DNA of 64,000 bases from Actinomycetospora chibensis (GCF_028737215.1 NZ_JAQZAM010000002.1:124001-188000); one strand, 5' to 3'. Shown: positions 55,119-63,460, counted from the first letter of the stretch. Made by a program: numbers and translations. The notes: generated from the letters alone by a model not told the origin.

Positions 55119-55988
55119 TCACCCCGCGAGCGGTCCGCGCTTGCGCGCGACGATCCCCTCGTAGAGCAGCGGGCTGCTGTCGGTGGCCAGACGGTGCTGG
55201 AAGCGCTCGCGGCGGACGACCTCCAGGGCACCGGAGCGGATCGACTCACCGATCATGCCGCCGAAGCCGGAGGTGTCGGTCTCCTCGAGGAACGCGTCCT
55301 TGATCGTCATGACGACCCACCCGTCCGGCGCGATGAGGTCGTAGGCGGTGCGGAACGCGGCCGGCGGGATGTCGCCGAAGCCGAGGGCGGCCACCACCGT
55401 GAGGGTGTTCAGCCCGTGGGAGGCCAGAGCCTCACGCTCCGACGCGGGCAGGGCCGTGAGGTCGGCGACGTGGTACCCGTCGTAGAGGCCGGGACGGTCG
55501 CGCTCGGCCGCGTCGCGGGCCTCGGGGAGGATGTCGACCCCGACGGAGTGCTCGACGCCGACGGCGGCGAGCTCCTCGGCCATGATCCCGTTGCCCGCGC
55601 CCAGATCCAGCACGCGCAGCGACCCGGCCGGCACGTCGGCGGACGCCAGGGCGTCGTTGAGCAGACCGACCATGAAGCGCGGCGAGTCGCAGCCCAGCAC
55701 GTCGTAGAAGATCTTCTCGTACAGGCCGCGGACGCCGAAGATGCGGTCGTAGTCGTGGAACCGGTACTCGGCCCACGAGCCGTCCGGCTCGGCCACGACG
55801 CACCACTCGTCGTCCTGGCTGAACTTGCTGCCGGGCTCGGGGAGGGCCAGCCGCAGGGCCGCCCGCGCGGCCTGGAGGTCGACGGGGTGACCCGGGCCGG
55901 GCGCCGTGCCGTGTGGCGTGACCGGGGTGCGTCCGGTGACCTCGTGCTCGCGGCTCGTGCTCGAACCGTTGACCGCCGTGGGTGACAT
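55119..55988 (-). CDS. Class I SAM-dependent methyltransferase
   Basis: 289 residues. A 60-residue low-similarity start precedes a core with LRVLDLGAGNGIMAEEL (motif I), VGVDILPEARDAAERD, NTLTVVAALGFGDIPP and VVMTIKDAFLE. The FSQDDEWCVVAEPDGSWAEY segment before the core is distinctive. The substrate is unknown. It begins at ATG 55988 after GAGAGG; a longer frame to 56081 is not supported. A perfect hairpin sits 20 bp upstream of the start, in the presumed leader. Confidence 0.8.
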   Translation of the reverse strand: MSPTAVNGSSTSREHEVTGRTPVTPHGTAPGPGHPVDLQAARAALRLALPEPGSKFSQDDEWCVVAEPDGSWAEYRFHDYDRIFGVRGLYEKIFYDVLGCDSPRFMVGLLNDALASADVPAGSLRVLDLGAGNGIMAEELAAVGVEHSVGVDILPEARDAAERDRPGLYDGYHVADLTALPASEREALASHGLNTLTVVAALGFGDIPPAAFRTAYDLIAPDGWVVMTIKDAFLEETDTSGFGGMIGESIRSGALEVVRRERFQHRLATDSSPLLYEGIVARKRGPLAG

Positions 55989-56008
55989 CGCCGACCTCTC
56001 GTCCCGTT

Positions 56009-56028
56009 GTCGCCCCACCTGGGGCGAC
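56009..56028 (-). promoter_or_regulatory. Hairpin in the methyltransferase leader
   Basis: GTCGCCCC-ACCT-GGGGCGAC is a perfect 8-bp stem with a tetraloop, ending 20 bp before the ATG, just upstream of the ribosome site. It may be an operator or an RNA element. A -35-like TTGACC lies further upstream. Confidence 0.4.
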
Positions 56029-56197
56029 GGAGCTGGACGCGGGCAGGAGGGATCGCCCGCGTAGAGCATCACGCCCCTCAAGAGTCGTCAGGGCCGGCAC
56101 GGAGGGTCAAGCGAAGTGGCGTCAATAGAATCAACGTCACGGAAGGTCCGGGCGCCGCCACCGGGCGCGTCCCGAGGCAGGAGAGAGGCCGTTCGGC

Positions 56198-56821
56198 CTA
56201 CCAGCCGGCGCCGCCGCCGCCCTGTGCGCCACCCGGGCCGCCCCGCGGGTCGTAGCGGGTCGTGCGCTGGTCCCCGCCGGCGTACGGGCCGGGGCGCTGC
56301 TGCTGGTCGTAGGAGCCGTAGCGCTGGTCGTAGCGTCCGTCGTACTGCCGTCCGCCCCAGCCGCCGGCGCTCACGGGCCGCACCGCCGTGCGCGAGACAC
56401 CCGAGAGCATCGAGATGATCGCCAGCCCGATCGCCGCGTAGAGGATCGCGGTGGCGATGTGGTCGACGACGCCGCCACGGGCGAGGAAGACCTGCAGCAG
56501 CAGGACCACGAGCACCAGCAGCACGATGGCGGAGAAGAAGGTGGCCGGGCGGGGCGTGGTGAGCAGCAGCAGGTGCAGCAGGGCCGTGCCGGCGAGCGCT
56601 GCGATGGCCGCGCAGACCGGGATGATCGTGATCGCGTTGTCGACCAGCGCGCCGCTGCGCTGCGCGGTCTGGATGCCGAGGTCGAAGACGTTGGTGAGGA
56701 TGAGCACGCCTACGATCGCGATCCCCGCGGCGACCACGGCCGTGGCGACCCCGCCGGCCCACAGCCGGCTGCCGATGACCTCGACGTCACCGTCGTCCCA
56801 CGAGCGCTGCGGGTAGCTCAC
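56198..56821 (-). CDS. DUF6069-like membrane protein
   Basis: 207 residues with four membrane helices: RLWAGGVATAVVAAGIAIVG, AITIIPVCAAIAALAGTALL, FFSAIVLLVLVVLLLQVFLA and HIATAILYAAIGLAIISML. A Tyr/Gly/Gln/Arg-rich cytoplasmic tail (RYDQRYGSYDQQQRPGPY) ends the protein. The SRLWAGG start and helix pattern fit DUF6069. Function is unknown. The GTG start at 56821 has GAGAGG nine bases upstream. Confidence 0.75.
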   Translation of the reverse strand: MSYPQRSWDDGDVEVIGSRLWAGGVATAVVAAGIAIVGVLILTNVFDLGIQTAQRSGALVDNAITIIPVCAAIAALAGTALLHLLLLTTPRPATFFSAIVLLVLVVLLLQVFLARGGVVDHIATAILYAAIGLAIISMLSGVSRTAVRPVSAGGWGGRQYDGRYDQRYGSYDQQQRPGPYAGGDQRTTRYDPRGGPGGAQGGGGAGW

Positions 56822-56987
56822 GACCGTCGTCCTCTCCCGACACCCTCCACCGGTCCCGGCGGAGTCCGGGTCGGTTGTACCGCACCGGCCCTCGCCACGG
56901 GGGGACCATCCCCGCGCGCTTGACGTGCCGCCCCCGGCGTCGTTCGGTAGGGGACGACCCGATCGCCGCGAGCAGGAACGAGGACGG

Positions 56988-58232
56988 ATGACGACCTCCG
57001 AGGAGCAACCGCTCCGCGTCCGCACCCCGCGGCGGCTGCCCCGCCCGTCGGAGCTGCGGCCCCTCCTGCGCCTGGCCCGACCCGACCCGGACCCGACGCG
57101 CCGGCGTCTCGCGCGGGCGCACACCGTCGGCGACCTGCGGGAGATCGCCCGGCGTCGCACGCCGCGGGCGGTGTTCGACTACACGGACGGCGCCGCCGAG
57201 GGCGAGCTCTCGCTGACCCGGGCGCGGGCCGCGTTCGCGGCCCTCGAGTTCCGACCCTCGGTGCTGCGCGACGTCTCGCACATCGACACCTCGACGACCC
57301 TGCTCGGCGGTCCGTCGGCGCTGCCCTTCGCCTTCGCCCCCACGGGGTTCACCCGGATGATGCACCACGCCGGCGAGCCGGCCGTGGCGCGTGTGGCGGG
57401 GCGCATCGGGGTGCCGCACACCCTCTCGACGATGGGCACGACGTCGCCGGCGGACCTCGCCGCGGCCGCCCCGCACACCCGGCGCTGGTTCCAGCTCTAC
57501 CTCTGGCGCGACCGGGCCGCGAGCGAGGAGGTCGTGCGCCGGGCGGCGGAGGCCGGCAACGAGGCGATCATGCTGACCGTGGACACCCCGGTCGGCGGGG
57601 CCCGCCTGCGCGACGCCCACAACGGGCTCACCATCCCGCCGGCCCTCACCGCGCGCACCCTGTTCGACATGGCGCGCCACCCGCACTGGTGGGCGAACGT
57701 CCTCACCACCGACCCGCTGGAGTTCGCGGCCCTGACGTCGTGGGAGGGCACGGTCGCCGAGCTCATCGACACGATGTTCGACCCGGCGCTGACCCTCGAC
57801 GACCTCACCTGGCTCCGATCCACGTGGAACGGACCGCTCGTGGTGAAGGGCGTGCAGACCGCCGAGGACGCCCGTCGGGTGGTCGACGCCGGCGCCGACG
57901 CGGTGATCGTGTCGAACCACGGCGGACGGCAGCTCGACCGCGCGCCCGTCCCCCTCGAGACGCTGCCGTCGGTGGTGGCCGAGGTCGGCGGGGAGGCCGA
58001 GGTGCTGCTCGACACCGGGATCATGTCGGGCGCCGACATCGTCGCCGCCGTCGCGCTCGGCGCCTCGGGCTGCCTGGTCGGCCGCGCGTACCTCTACGCG
58101 CTCATGGCCGGCGGCGAGCGCGGCGTCGAGCACCTCGCGACGATCCTCACCGCCGAGATCCGCCGGACGATGGCGCTGCTCGGGGTGTCGTCGGTCAAGG
58201 ACCTGACCCCGGACCACGTCCGGCTGCGGTAG
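56988..58232 (+). CDS. lldD: L-lactate dehydrogenase (FMN-dependent, LldD type)
   Basis: 414 residues, the same length as mycobacterial LldD2. An alpha-hydroxy-acid oxidase TIM barrel: FDYTDGAAEGELSL, PFAFAPTGFTRMMHHAGE, WFQLYLWRD, LVVKGVQTAEDA, the active-site His in VSNHGGRQLDRAP, and FMN-phosphate region LDTGIMSGADIV...LVGRAYLYALM. It oxidises L-lactate (or a related hydroxy acid) to pyruvate, feeding the quinone pool. ATG 56988 follows AGGAACGAGGACGG. It is convergent with the nitroreductase-type gene. Confidence 0.9.
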   Translation: MTTSEEQPLRVRTPRRLPRPSELRPLLRLARPDPDPTRRRLARAHTVGDLREIARRRTPRAVFDYTDGAAEGELSLTRARAAFAALEFRPSVLRDVSHIDTSTTLLGGPSALPFAFAPTGFTRMMHHAGEPAVARVAGRIGVPHTLSTMGTTSPADLAAAAPHTRRWFQLYLWRDRAASEEVVRRAAEAGNEAIMLTVDTPVGGARLRDAHNGLTIPPALTARTLFDMARHPHWWANVLTTDPLEFAALTSWEGTVAELIDTMFDPALTLDDLTWLRSTWNGPLVVKGVQTAEDARRVVDAGADAVIVSNHGGRQLDRAPVPLETLPSVVAEVGGEAEVLLDTGIMSGADIVAAVALGASGCLVGRAYLYALMAGGERGVEHLATILTAEIRRTMALLGVSSVKDLTPDHVRLR

Positions 58233-58250
58233 GTCCGGCTCAGGAGCGGC

Positions 58251-58730
58251 TCACGTGCGGCGGGTGAGGATCACGAACGGGATCGTCCGCCCGACCTCGT
58301 CGGCCCGCTGCTGGTATCCCGCGTACGACGAGTAGGTCGCGGTCGCCGCGGGCCAGAGACGGGCGCGCTCGGCGTCGGTGGCCACCCGCGCGTGCACCGG
58401 CCGGACCTCGTCGCGCACCTGGACGGTGGTGTCCGGGTGCGCCCGGAGGTTGTGGAACCAGGCGGGGTGGCGTGGGTGGCCGCCGTACGACGCGACGATC
58501 ACGAGGTCGTCGGGGTTGTCGGGGTCGGCGAAGTAGAGCAGCGGCGTCGTCCGCGGCCGGCCGCTGCGCGCCCCGACATGGTCGAGCAGGAGCATCGTCG
58601 GCATGCCCGGCATCGAGTGCCCGAGCCGGCCGCCGGTGCGGCGATAGAGCGCGATGTGCGCCCTCGTCACCGCACCGACGACGGGCTTGAGGCGGTCGAG
58701 GGTGCGTCCGAAGTCCGGGGTGGAGACCAT
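58251..58730 (-). CDS. Deazaflavin (F420)-dependent nitroreductase family protein
   Basis: 159 residues, matching the Ddn/Rv3547-like split-barrel family: PTMLLLDHVGARSGRPRTTPLLYF, LVIVASYGGHPRHPAWFHNLRAHPDTTVQV (in parts) and YAGYQQRADEVGRTIPFVIL. Members reduce quinones or nitro compounds with F420H2. The GHPRHPAW-x-HNL signature for F420 phosphates is intact. It pairs with the frameshifted F420 enzyme at 5.4 kb as evidence for F420 use. The ATG has TACGGT six bases upstream. Confidence 0.9.
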   Translation of the reverse strand: MVSTPDFGRTLDRLKPVVGAVTRAHIALYRRTGGRLGHSMPGMPTMLLLDHVGARSGRPRTTPLLYFADPDNPDDLVIVASYGGHPRHPAWFHNLRAHPDTTVQVRDEVRPVHARVATDAERARLWPAATATYSSYAGYQQRADEVGRTIPFVILTRRT

Positions 58731-58736
58731 CGACGC

Positions 58737-58742
58737 ACCGTA
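58737..58742 (-). promoter_or_regulatory. -10 hexamer TACGGT (leaderless)
   Basis: TACGGT ends 6 nt before the ATG at 58730. Confidence 0.55.
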
Positions 58743-58750
58743 GTGGCGAT

Positions 58751-59785
58751 CTACAGGGTCAGCAGCCGGTCGAAGAACTCCCGGTAGCGCTGCACGGCCC
58801 GGCGCATCTCCTCGGTCGACGGCTCGCCGCCGAGGGAGTTCGGGTCCAGGGCGCTGCGCTGGTCGGTGAACGTGCGCGAGAGCTCCTCGAGCACCTCCCC
58901 GACCAGCCCGTCCGCCCGGGCCACCGCGTCCTGCGGCCGGTCGACGAACATCATCCGGACGTCCTCCCACTGGGAGCGCCACTGTCCCGCGCGTTGCGGG
59001 TCGATGATCGTGTTGCCGCCCTCGGCGCCGTCTCCCGCACCGTGGCCGTCGCCGTTCCCGGCGCCGTGGCCGCCCTGCGCGCCCGCCGGCTCGCCGGGGG
59101 CGCCGGCGGCGCGGTCGGGCGGTCCGGGGTACGCGCCGTGCTGGTCACCGTGCTGGTCACCGTGCTGGTCACCGTGCGGGCCGCCGAACCCGGCGCCGCC
59201 GCCGTACTGGTCGCCCTGGCCGGGCTGGCCGGGCGTCGGCTGTCCGGGGCCGCTGCCGCCCGGCCCGACACCACCCGGGCCGACACCGCCCGGTGCGTGC
59301 CCGACCTGCTCGCCCGGCCCGGCCTGCCCCGGCCCGTACTGCTGGCCGGGAACCTGGCCCGGCCCGCCCGCCTGCGGCCCGTACGGGTCGCCCTGCTGAC
59401 CGCCGTACGCGCCCGCCTGCTGCCCGCCGTACTGGTCACCGCCGTACTGGTCACCGCGGTACTGGTCCGTCTGGCCGGGCTGACCGCCGTACTGATCACC
59501 GCCGTACTGCTGACCGCCGTACTGGCCGCCGGGCTGCTGGCCGCCGTACTGGTCGGCCTGGCCGGGTGCGGGCTGCTGCCCGCCGGGCTGTCCCTGGGGG
59601 GCGCCGCCGTGGCGCTCGGCGAAGCCGCCGTGCTCCGCGCCGTGCTGACCGCCGGCCGGGTTCCCGTACTGGTCGCCGAAGGGGTCACCGGCCTGCCGGC
59701 TCTGCCGCGGGTCCTCGTCGTACCCGCCCGGGCGCTCCTGACCTCCCGGGTACTCGGTGGGTCGACCCTGCTCGGGGTGGCTCAT
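58751..59785 (-). CDS. Gln/Gly/Tyr-rich disordered protein with C-terminal helical domain
   Basis: 344 residues. About 250 N-terminal residues are low complexity with repeats of QYGG, GDQYGGQ and HGDQHGDQHGD, resembling phase-separating or prion-like regions. The last 85 residues are a helical domain: GQWRSQWEDVRMMFVDRPQD, AVARADGLVGEVLEELSRTF and EEMRRAVQRYREFFDRLL. The same domain (W-x-x-V-x-x-x-F-V-D-x-P-x-x-A-V-x-x-A-D-x-L) occurs in the gene just upstream. The ATG overlaps that gene's stop (ATGA). No function known. Confidence 0.75.
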   Translation of the reverse strand: MSHPEQGRPTEYPGGQERPGGYDEDPRQSRQAGDPFGDQYGNPAGGQHGAEHGGFAERHGGAPQGQPGGQQPAPGQADQYGGQQPGGQYGGQQYGGDQYGGQPGQTDQYRGDQYGGDQYGGQQAGAYGGQQGDPYGPQAGGPGQVPGQQYGPGQAGPGEQVGHAPGGVGPGGVGPGGSGPGQPTPGQPGQGDQYGGGAGFGGPHGDQHGDQHGDQHGAYPGPPDRAAGAPGEPAGAQGGHGAGNGDGHGAGDGAEGGNTIIDPQRAGQWRSQWEDVRMMFVDRPQDAVARADGLVGEVLEELSRTFTDQRSALDPNSLGGEPSTEEMRRAVQRYREFFDRLLTL

Positions 59786-60609
59786 GGCCTGCGCTCCTGG
59801 TGTCCGTCGGATCCGCCGGGCGCGGGAGGCGCCGACGGTGGCCGGCCCGGGCCGACCGGGCCGCCCTGCGGCGCGCCCTGGGCGGGCGCTCCCCCGGGAG
59901 GCGCACCCTGCCCGGGCGCTCCTGCGGGCGGCGGCTGGTGGATGCGTTCCGTGCCGGCGTCGGGGTGCCCGATCTGCCGGTCGCCGGCACCCCGGGGCGA
60001 GCCCGAGATACGTTCGGTCGAACCGTTCTGCTGGTGCCGGCCCTGCTGGTCGTGACCGCCGCGCCCCTCGCCGCCGTCGTCGTCGAGCATCGCCTCGACC
60101 AGGGTGCGGAACGACGTGAAGGCGTAGCGGAGGTCCTCGGTGCTCGCCGTGCCCTGCCGGTGGGAGGTGACGACGTCCTGAGCCCGCCGGTAGTCGTCGA
60201 CGAGGTGGGGCTGGGCGACCGAGAGGTCGTCCGTGCGGCGCTGGCCGTCCTCGACCGGGTAGCCGCGCTGGCGCATGATCGTCACCAACAGGGCGTCGGC
60301 GTGCTCGACGGCCCCACCGGGGTTGTCGACGAACCCGCGCTGGACCTGCTGCCAGTCCGCCTGCAGGCGCTCGCGCTCGTCGGGCTGCAGCGGCCGGAGC
60401 TGGTGCTGGTCGTGGCGTTCCTTGCGCTGCTGCAGCTCCTGCTCGGCCTGCTTGCGGTCGCCGGTCTCGGCGACCCGGCGCTCGTACTCGGGGCCGAACT
60501 GCTCGACGAGCTGCTGCTGCTTGCGCCTGCGCGCCAGGACGAGGGCGGCGACACCGGCAACGGCCAGCAGCACCACCACGATGATGATCACGATGGCGAC
60601 GGTGCCCAT
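59782..60609 (-). CDS. Membrane-anchored partner with the same helical domain
   Basis: 275 residues. One N-terminal membrane helix (VAIVIIIVVVLLAVAGVAALVLA) and a Lys/Gln/Glu coiled region (RKQQQLVEQFGPEYERRV, KQAEQELQQRKERHDQ) lead to the domain ADWQQVQRGFVDNPGGAVEHADALLVTIM (in parts) and YRRAQDVVTSHRQG. The C-terminal 100 residues are Gly/Pro/Gln-rich. ATG 60609 follows GGAAGGGG. It is the first gene of a two-gene operon; membrane attachment may recruit the disordered partner. Family: conserved in actinobacteria, unnamed as far as I know. Confidence 0.8.
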   Translation of the reverse strand: MGTVAIVIIIVVVLLAVAGVAALVLARRRKQQQLVEQFGPEYERRVAETGDRKQAEQELQQRKERHDQHQLRPLQPDERERLQADWQQVQRGFVDNPGGAVEHADALLVTIMRQRGYPVEDGQRRTDDLSVAQPHLVDDYRRAQDVVTSHRQGTASTEDLRYAFTSFRTLVEAMLDDDGGEGRGGHDQQGRHQQNGSTERISGSPRGAGDRQIGHPDAGTERIHQPPPAGAPGQGAPPGGAPAQGAPQGGPVGPGRPPSAPPAPGGSDGHQERRP

Positions 60610-60618
60610 CGGCAGACC

Positions 60619-60652
60619 CCTTCCGAGTGTTCCGAATCCTTCTGAGTGTTCC
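60619..60652 (-). repeat. 15-bp direct repeat overlapping the ribosome site of the two-gene operon
   Basis: On the plus strand CCTTCCGAGTGTTCC (60619-60633) and CCTTCTGAGTGTTCC (60638-60652) differ at one base, with a period of 19. The downstream copy abuts the GGAAGGGG ribosome site of the gene starting at 60609. It may be an operator or part of a GGAAC-type ECF promoter. Confidence 0.45.
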
Positions 60653-60687
60653 CAGTCCCGGAGGACCGGTGTCGGCGTTGCCGGGAA

Positions 60688-61737
60688 TTAGTTCCCGGCC
60701 GCCGCCCGCTCCTCGCGCGGCCGACGACGCTGGGACACCTCACCGATCGCCGGCGGCTCGTAGGAGACGTCGCCGGGGTTGGCGTCCACGCCGGGCGGGA
60801 CGATCTCGTCGATACGGTCGAGCACCTCGTCGTCGAGGGTGACCTCGGCGCCGGCGAGGACGTCGTCGAGCTGCTCCATCGTGCGCGGCCCGATGATCGC
60901 CGAGGTGACGGCCGGGTGGGACACGGCGAAGGCCATCGCCATGTGCACCATCGACAGGCCGGCCTTCTCCGCGAGCGGGACCAGCTGCTCGACCGCGTCG
61001 AGCTTGCGCTCGTCGGTGAATCGGCCCGGGGTGCGCTGCGACCGCTGCGTGCCGCCCTCCTGCCCCTTGCGGATCTTCCCGGTGAGCATCCCCATGGCCA
61101 GCGGGCTCCAGACGAGCGTCCCCATGCCGTACCGACGGCAGACCGGGAGGACCTCGCGCTCGATGCCCCGGTTGAGGATGGAGTACGGGGGCTGCTCGGT
61201 GCGGAAGCGCTCGAGGCCGCGCCGCTCGGCGACCCACTGGGCCTCGACGATGTCGGAGGCGGGGAAGGTCGACGATCCGATCGCCCGGACCTTGCCGCTG
61301 CGCACGAGGTCGGTGAGCGCCGAGAGCGTCTCCTCGACGTCGGTGTCGGGGTCGGGGCGGTGGATCTGGTACAGGTCGAGGTGGTCGGTCTGCAGGCGGC
61401 GCAGCGAGTTCTCGACCTCCTGCACGAGCCACCGTCGCGAGTTGCCGCGGTGGTTCGGGTCGTCGCCCATCGGGGCGTGCGCCTTGGTCGCGAGCACGAC
61501 GTCGTCGCGGCCGTGACCGTTGCTCCTGGCCTGCAACGCCTTGCCGACGATCTCCTCGGACTCGCCCTGCGCGTAGACGTCGGCGGTGTCGACGAAGTTG
61601 ATCCCGGCGTCCAGCGCCCTGTGGATGATCTTGATCGAGTCGTCGTGGTCGGTGTTGCCCCAGGCGCCGAACATCATGGCGCCGAGGCAGTACGGGCTGA
61701 CCTTGATGCCGGTCCGGCCCAGCGTGCGCATCTTCAC
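60688..61737 (-). CDS. Aldo/keto reductase
   Basis: 349 residues, a TIM-barrel AKR with the catalytic tetrad region: GINFVDTADVYAQGESEEIV (Asp and Tyr), VVLATKAHAPMG (Lys) and LDLYQIHRPDPDTDVEETL (His). SPLAMGMLTGK and the end TSAIIGPRTMEQLDD are typical of bacterial AKR12/13-like proteins that use NADPH. The substrate is unknown. GTG 61737 is preferred over ATG 61731 because AGGGAG lies upstream. A long palindrome lies 24 bp upstream. Confidence 0.9.
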   Translation of the reverse strand: MKMRTLGRTGIKVSPYCLGAMMFGAWGNTDHDDSIKIIHRALDAGINFVDTADVYAQGESEEIVGKALQARSNGHGRDDVVLATKAHAPMGDDPNHRGNSRRWLVQEVENSLRRLQTDHLDLYQIHRPDPDTDVEETLSALTDLVRSGKVRAIGSSTFPASDIVEAQWVAERRGLERFRTEQPPYSILNRGIEREVLPVCRRYGMGTLVWSPLAMGMLTGKIRKGQEGGTQRSQRTPGRFTDERKLDAVEQLVPLAEKAGLSMVHMAMAFAVSHPAVTSAIIGPRTMEQLDDVLAGAEVTLDDEVLDRIDEIVPPGVDANPGDVSYEPPAIGEVSQRRRPREERAAAGN

Positions 61738-61760
61738 GAGCGCATTGCTCCCTTCGGTCC

Positions 61761-61806
61761 TACGTGAGCGAACTTCGGGGCTATAGGCCCGAAGTTCGCT
61801 CACGTA
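61761..61806. repeat. Long intergenic palindrome, copy 2
   Basis: 46 bp, palindromic except for one base pair (at 61780): arm TACGTGAGCGAACTTCGGGG-CTA with centre TATA. It shares about 40 bp with the copy at 23704-23745. It lies between two tandem minus-strand genes (SGNH hydrolase upstream, aldo/keto reductase downstream), so it could end the former's transcript. Confidence 0.85.
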
Positions 61807-61868
61807 GCGAGGGGAGTGCCCTCTCGGGGCCGGTCCAAGCAGCCGAGCGCCAGGTGGTCTCGGCGGGG

Positions 61869-63356
61869 TCAGGGAGGCGGCACCGGGGCGGGCACGCCGA
61901 CGCGGTCGACCACCGGGATCGTCAGGCGGAGCTCGCCCACGGCCGTGGGGTGGAACGGGTACCGGTCCTGGATCGACTGCAGGTCGGGGCCCAGGCCGTC
62001 GCCGTCCGGGACGCACAACGGGGACAGCGGCGGGGTCACCACGTCGAACCCGTAGCGACGGGCGCCGGCGGTGAGCACCTGGTTCAGCGCGGCGTTCCGG
62101 TCCGCCAGCAGCTGAATCTCCCCGGGGGTGAGGCCGGGGTACTGCAGCGGGCCGCGCACGGTGGCGCACTGCGCGTCGGGGCGCAGGACGTCGTAGGAGG
62201 TGATGACGACGACGCGGGGGTGCGACGGCAGCGTCGCGAGGTCGGCGAGCAGGTCGGCGTAGTCGCGGTCGAAGGCCGCCAGCCGGTAGCCGAACTCGCC
62301 GGCGGTGAAGTTGTCGGCGCAGTCCGCCGCCGCGTAGCAGTAGCCGATGAGGTCGGTCCAGTTCAGGTCGTTGGGGCCGACGGCGACGGCCACGAACGCC
62401 GGGTCCTCGACCTGCTTGAGCCGCCCGATCTGCGGCGGAACCGTCACCCCGCCCGCCTGCTGCGGACCGCGCAGGCCCGTGGAGATGCGCGCCCCCGAGC
62501 AGGCGAGGTTGAGCACCTCGTCGCCGATCGCCGTCGAGATCTGGTGGGCGAGCGAGTCGGTGCTGCGGGCGCAGGCGACGTCCTCGGCGGGGGCGCCCGG
62601 GGCGAGCGGTCCACCGAGCCGGGCCACCCGCGAGTCCCCGATCACGACGCCCCGGACCCCGGAGACGGTGGGCCCCACCGGGGACGGGGTGACGTGGTGG
62701 GCGCCGGTGAGGTCGGTGAGCGAGCGGGCGTCGCGCAGGCCCTGGGCCCCGGCGACGGCCAGCACGCCGCTGACACCCCACACGACGAGGGCCGCGGCGA
62801 GCGCCACCACGGTCGAGCGCGTGAGCGTCCGCGAGAGGCGCCGGGCGACGACCGCGGGCCGCGCGCCGGCGCCCGAGCGGCGCACGGTGAACCGCAGCAT
62901 CGCGAGCACCCGCAGCGAGCCGACGAGCCCGCAGATGCCGAGCACGACCGCGACCAGGATCAGGGTGGCCCAGCCGTACCAGTGCTCGAAGCCGGTGACG
63001 ATCGCCGCGAGCGCGTCCGCCGGGCTGCGTCCCTGCGCGAGCGCGGCCACGGCGTCGCCCGCGGTCTCGTTGCGCTGTACCGGGCCGATCGTCAGCTGCG
63101 GGCGCAGCGGCCCGTAGATCGCGACGTCGGGGACGTCGAGGCTGGTGTTGCCGATCTGGACGATCCGCGGCGGGCCCGACACCGTCGCCGTCGGCGCCTG
63201 GGCCCCGACGCTGAGCTGCTGCCCGAGCACCTCCACGTCCTGGTGGGGCGTGAGCGTCACGGCCGCCCAGACCCCGCCGACCACGCTCGCGACGACCAGC
63301 AGGAGCGTCACCGGCGAGCGCAGCTCACGCGTCCATCCGCGCAGGTGACCCGCCAT
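61869..63356 (-). CDS. Membrane-anchored SGNH/GDSL hydrolase
   Basis: 495 residues. Membrane helices: one near residue 20-35, one near 125-150 and one near 190-210. An extracytoplasmic SGNH domain follows: VVIGDSRVARLGG (Ser block I; the usual GDSL is GDSR), AVGPNDLNW (Asn block III), and FHPTAVGELRL (His block V). Paired cysteines (GYCYAAADC and others) suggest disulfides. The enzyme probably removes or adds acyl or acetyl groups on wall sugars or lipids; SGNH domains with membrane anchors occur near wall genes. The substrate is unknown. Confidence 0.85.
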   Translation of the reverse strand: MAGHLRGWTRELRSPVTLLLVVASVVGGVWAAVTLTPHQDVEVLGQQLSVGAQAPTATVSGPPRIVQIGNTSLDVPDVAIYGPLRPQLTIGPVQRNETAGDAVAALAQGRSPADALAAIVTGFEHWYGWATLILVAVVLGICGLVGSLRVLAMLRFTVRRSGAGARPAVVARRLSRTLTRSTVVALAAALVVWGVSGVLAVAGAQGLRDARSLTDLTGAHHVTPSPVGPTVSGVRGVVIGDSRVARLGGPLAPGAPAEDVACARSTDSLAHQISTAIGDEVLNLACSGARISTGLRGPQQAGGVTVPPQIGRLKQVEDPAFVAVAVGPNDLNWTDLIGYCYAAADCADNFTAGEFGYRLAAFDRDYADLLADLATLPSHPRVVVITSYDVLRPDAQCATVRGPLQYPGLTPGEIQLLADRNAALNQVLTAGARRYGFDVVTPPLSPLCVPDGDGLGPDLQSIQDRYPFHPTAVGELRLTIPVVDRVGVPAPVPPP

Positions 63357-63433
63357 TCGGCCCCCTCCGCGCGTCGGTGTCGTCGTCCGGCTCTCCAGCC
63401 GTACAGGACCGACCCGGCCCCCGTCACCGGGGC

Positions 63434-63460
63434 GGAGGTCACGTCACCGCGGTGACCTCC
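63434..63460 (-). terminator. Hairpin overlapping the stop of the NCS1-type permease gene
   Basis: GGAGGTCAC / GTGACCTCC, a 9-bp perfect stem with a 9-nt loop. It contains an alternative 14-bp palindrome GTCACCGCGGTGAC (63443-63456). The stop codon lies inside the loop. Confidence 0.6.

Noticed and set aside
59140-59560. Short-period DNA repeats that could be read as a repeat array
   Set aside because: They are in frame with a coding sequence and encode QYGG and HGDQ protein repeats; spacers and repeat lengths do not fit CRISPR.
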